Shown here one piece after another: positions 62,655 to 64,000 of a stretch of 64,000 nt of DNA. The stretch covers positions 8,324,259 to 8,388,258 of the forward strand of contig OX442320.1 in NCBI GenBank assembly GCA_949358305.1, written 5' to 3'. Positions within the stretch are counted from its first letter, which is position 1. The number at the start of each line of letters is the position of its first letter. A program made the position numbers and the translations under genes. The notes under the pieces were generated by a model. The model ran no database searches. It was given only the letters and a program-made list of their open reading frames with translations, and was not told the DNA's origin. The stretch comes from Strigamia acuminata. Taxonomy: Eukaryota; Arthropoda; Chilopoda; Geophilomorpha; Linotaeniidae.

Positions 62655-63231
62655 TCCACACAAATTAATCGTGTCTAGTCTTAAACTTGCCTTTTAATAA
62701 TAATATCATTCACAATTAATATTTTACTTTAATTTTTAAAAATAATCTATTATAAATCAATATTTTATAGCAATTGCTGTAATTACACACAAAATTGAGT
62801 GATGCAACTTAACTAATTCATTCTAACCAATATATTCATGCACAATAACAATTTATCAACTTATTAAATTTTTTTCCAATAATTGCAATTAAAAAACTTC
62901 ATCTATTGATTAACGACACATTTTACCCATTTTATTCAATTCGAGAATATAAATAAATAAATAAACGAACTGTAGCCTTACAATTTCACAACTAAATGTC
63001 AATATTACGTTGTGTATATTTGAGTGTCAAAGCAATAAAGTGTGTAAACCTTGACTCATTTTCACGAAAACCCTTTAACACAAGTTCGAGAAAAAATTGA
63101 AACTGATATCTGCCAATCATTTATCACATAAACTAAACTCATTACATAAAAGTCAAACCCAACTCAAACTTATCTCATCACAACAAGTTTTGCTACATCA
63201 GCTGCACGTTACCACGACTAAAAGAAAGAAA
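62655..63231. other. Intergenic between the DEG/ENaC and Kazal genes
   Basis: AT-rich, no gene. It probably holds the 3' UTR of the channel gene and the promoter and 5' UTR of the Kazal gene. Confidence 0.4.
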
Positions 63232-63611
63232 ATGCATCCATTTGCAACACTTTTTCTCTTTATTGCTGTTCTGCGTAAGTTTCCTTCACTGTAAGAACAA
63301 CAAACCAATTAATTTATCCATTTTTATTAAAAGTGTTTGCAGGTTCAATTCACGCTGAGGAAGAGGATCACGAAGAAGGATGCAACGCTAACAGGTCCTA
63401 CATTCCAATTTGTGGAGATGACGGTGTCACCTATGCAAATACTGACTTCTTGAAGTGTGCAAATGAGAAAAGAATCCAAGATGGCCGGCCTGGTAAGTCT
63501 GCTAGTGTTACAAGAAATTATCTAATCTTGTTATTCCGCTATATTTTAAACATTTAATTGCTAGAAATTGCAATCCAGTCTCAAGGTCCGTGTCCCCACC
63601 CGCATGATTAA
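63232..63611 (+). CDS. Small secreted Kazal-like protein, 3 exons, 79 aa, four cysteines
   Basis: Exons 63232-63274, 63343-63492, 63565-63611; GT-AG introns, consistent phases. A signal peptide (MHPFATLFLFIAVL) is followed by an acidic stretch (EEEDHEEG) and a Kazal-type core (IPICGDDGVTYANTD ... LKC ... GPC). Classical Kazal domains have six Cys. Here the equivalents of Cys2 and Cys4, which form one disulfide, are both missing (NxC reads NTD). Family members inhibit serine proteases through the loop before the CG; activity of this form is uncertain. Confidence 0.82.
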
Positions 63612-64000
63612 TATCAAATTACCAAATTAGACCGAAAAATCAAACTGCAATGGTCACCATCCGGAACAGCAATTTGTTTTCAACATTATTCTTCCTTTAT
63701 CTACAGGAAATTATCAATTTTTTCGTGTCTGACACAAGATTAACGGCAAATAGGAATTTTTTATGTTTATGTGTCATAAAGTGTCATATACATATACAAC
63801 GAATACCGTAATAAACAAAACAAAACAAAACACGCCATTTGTAATTTGTAAATTCACGGAAAACCGCTTTTGTTAGAAGGAAAATGTGATTTGAAACTTA
63901 CATTTCGATGGCCTCGCAGGTTGTTGGGGCCGGATCAGTGATTGTCCGTTTGTATCGCCACATTTGGACATCAACAGGAGAATAAATAACAATCCGGAAA
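63612..64000. other. 3' flank of the Kazal gene to the window end
   Basis: No gene is supported. AATAAACA at about 63811 may be a polyadenylation signal. The sequence becomes GC-richer after 63900, possibly the start of a neighbouring gene that cannot be read from what is present. Confidence 0.35.

Noticed and set aside
1-64000. tRNA or rRNA genes
   Set aside because: No cloverleaf or rRNA core sequence was noticed; the tRNA-like words are primer-binding sites.

Overview
This 64 kb window comes from a repeat-rich, AT-rich invertebrate nuclear genome, most likely an arthropod. The evidence is DEG/ENaC (pickpocket-type) channel genes with short introns, a CYP4-like P450 relic, an NXT1/p15-like relic, a Kazal-type gene, and LTR retrotransposons primed by initiator tRNA-Met. 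I cannot name the species. There are no bacterial-type operons. About two thirds of the window is transposable elements, many nested.

Layout. 1-2841: the 5' part of a minus-strand Ty1/copia element (Copia-1) running off the left edge. 3619-5125: an ATTGTGT(T/A) octamer array carrying a TA-flanked MITE. 5126-19413: a rearranged Copia-3 element. Its leader and 5' LTR are inverted relative to its integrase fragment and 3' LTR. It is interrupted by a DNA transposon (5544-7030), a fold-back element (9309-9942) and a complete, apparently young Copia-2 (10151-17957, LTRs identical by eye). 19414-19640: the octamer array resumes. 19641-32865: mostly intergenic, with decayed genes (P450, NXT1-like), a hAT MITE, a fold-back repeat, and a small two-exon gene beside four TGACGTC(A/G) sites spaced exactly 52 bp apart.

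32866-34486 is a complete seven-exon DEG/ENaC channel gene. 35071-62654 is a second DEG/ENaC gene whose exons encode two channel subunits in tandem in one reading frame (about 776 aa). Its second half is split by a 23.4 kb Gypsy insertion (38567-61974) in an intron. The Gypsy element has gag, pol and a third 927-aa ORF with a DnaJ-like CxxCxGxG pair. Its pol is broken by a complete Copia-4 (43002-50140, identical LTRs) and by a roughly 1.9 kb unclassified insert in the integrase zinc finger. A small Kazal-like secreted protein gene (63232-63611) closes the window.

Main observation. Both intact Copia polyproteins (Copia-2 and Copia-4) carry, between integrase and reverse transcriptase, a segment matching the methyl-CpG-binding domain pattern, including both DNA-contacting arginines. 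Both elements landed inside other transposons. They also share, with Copia-3, a leader RNA fold whose stems covary in sequence while a loop motif is kept. Together this suggests a Copia lineage that may read DNA methylation, comparable in concept to chromodomain Gypsy elements. That link is inference.
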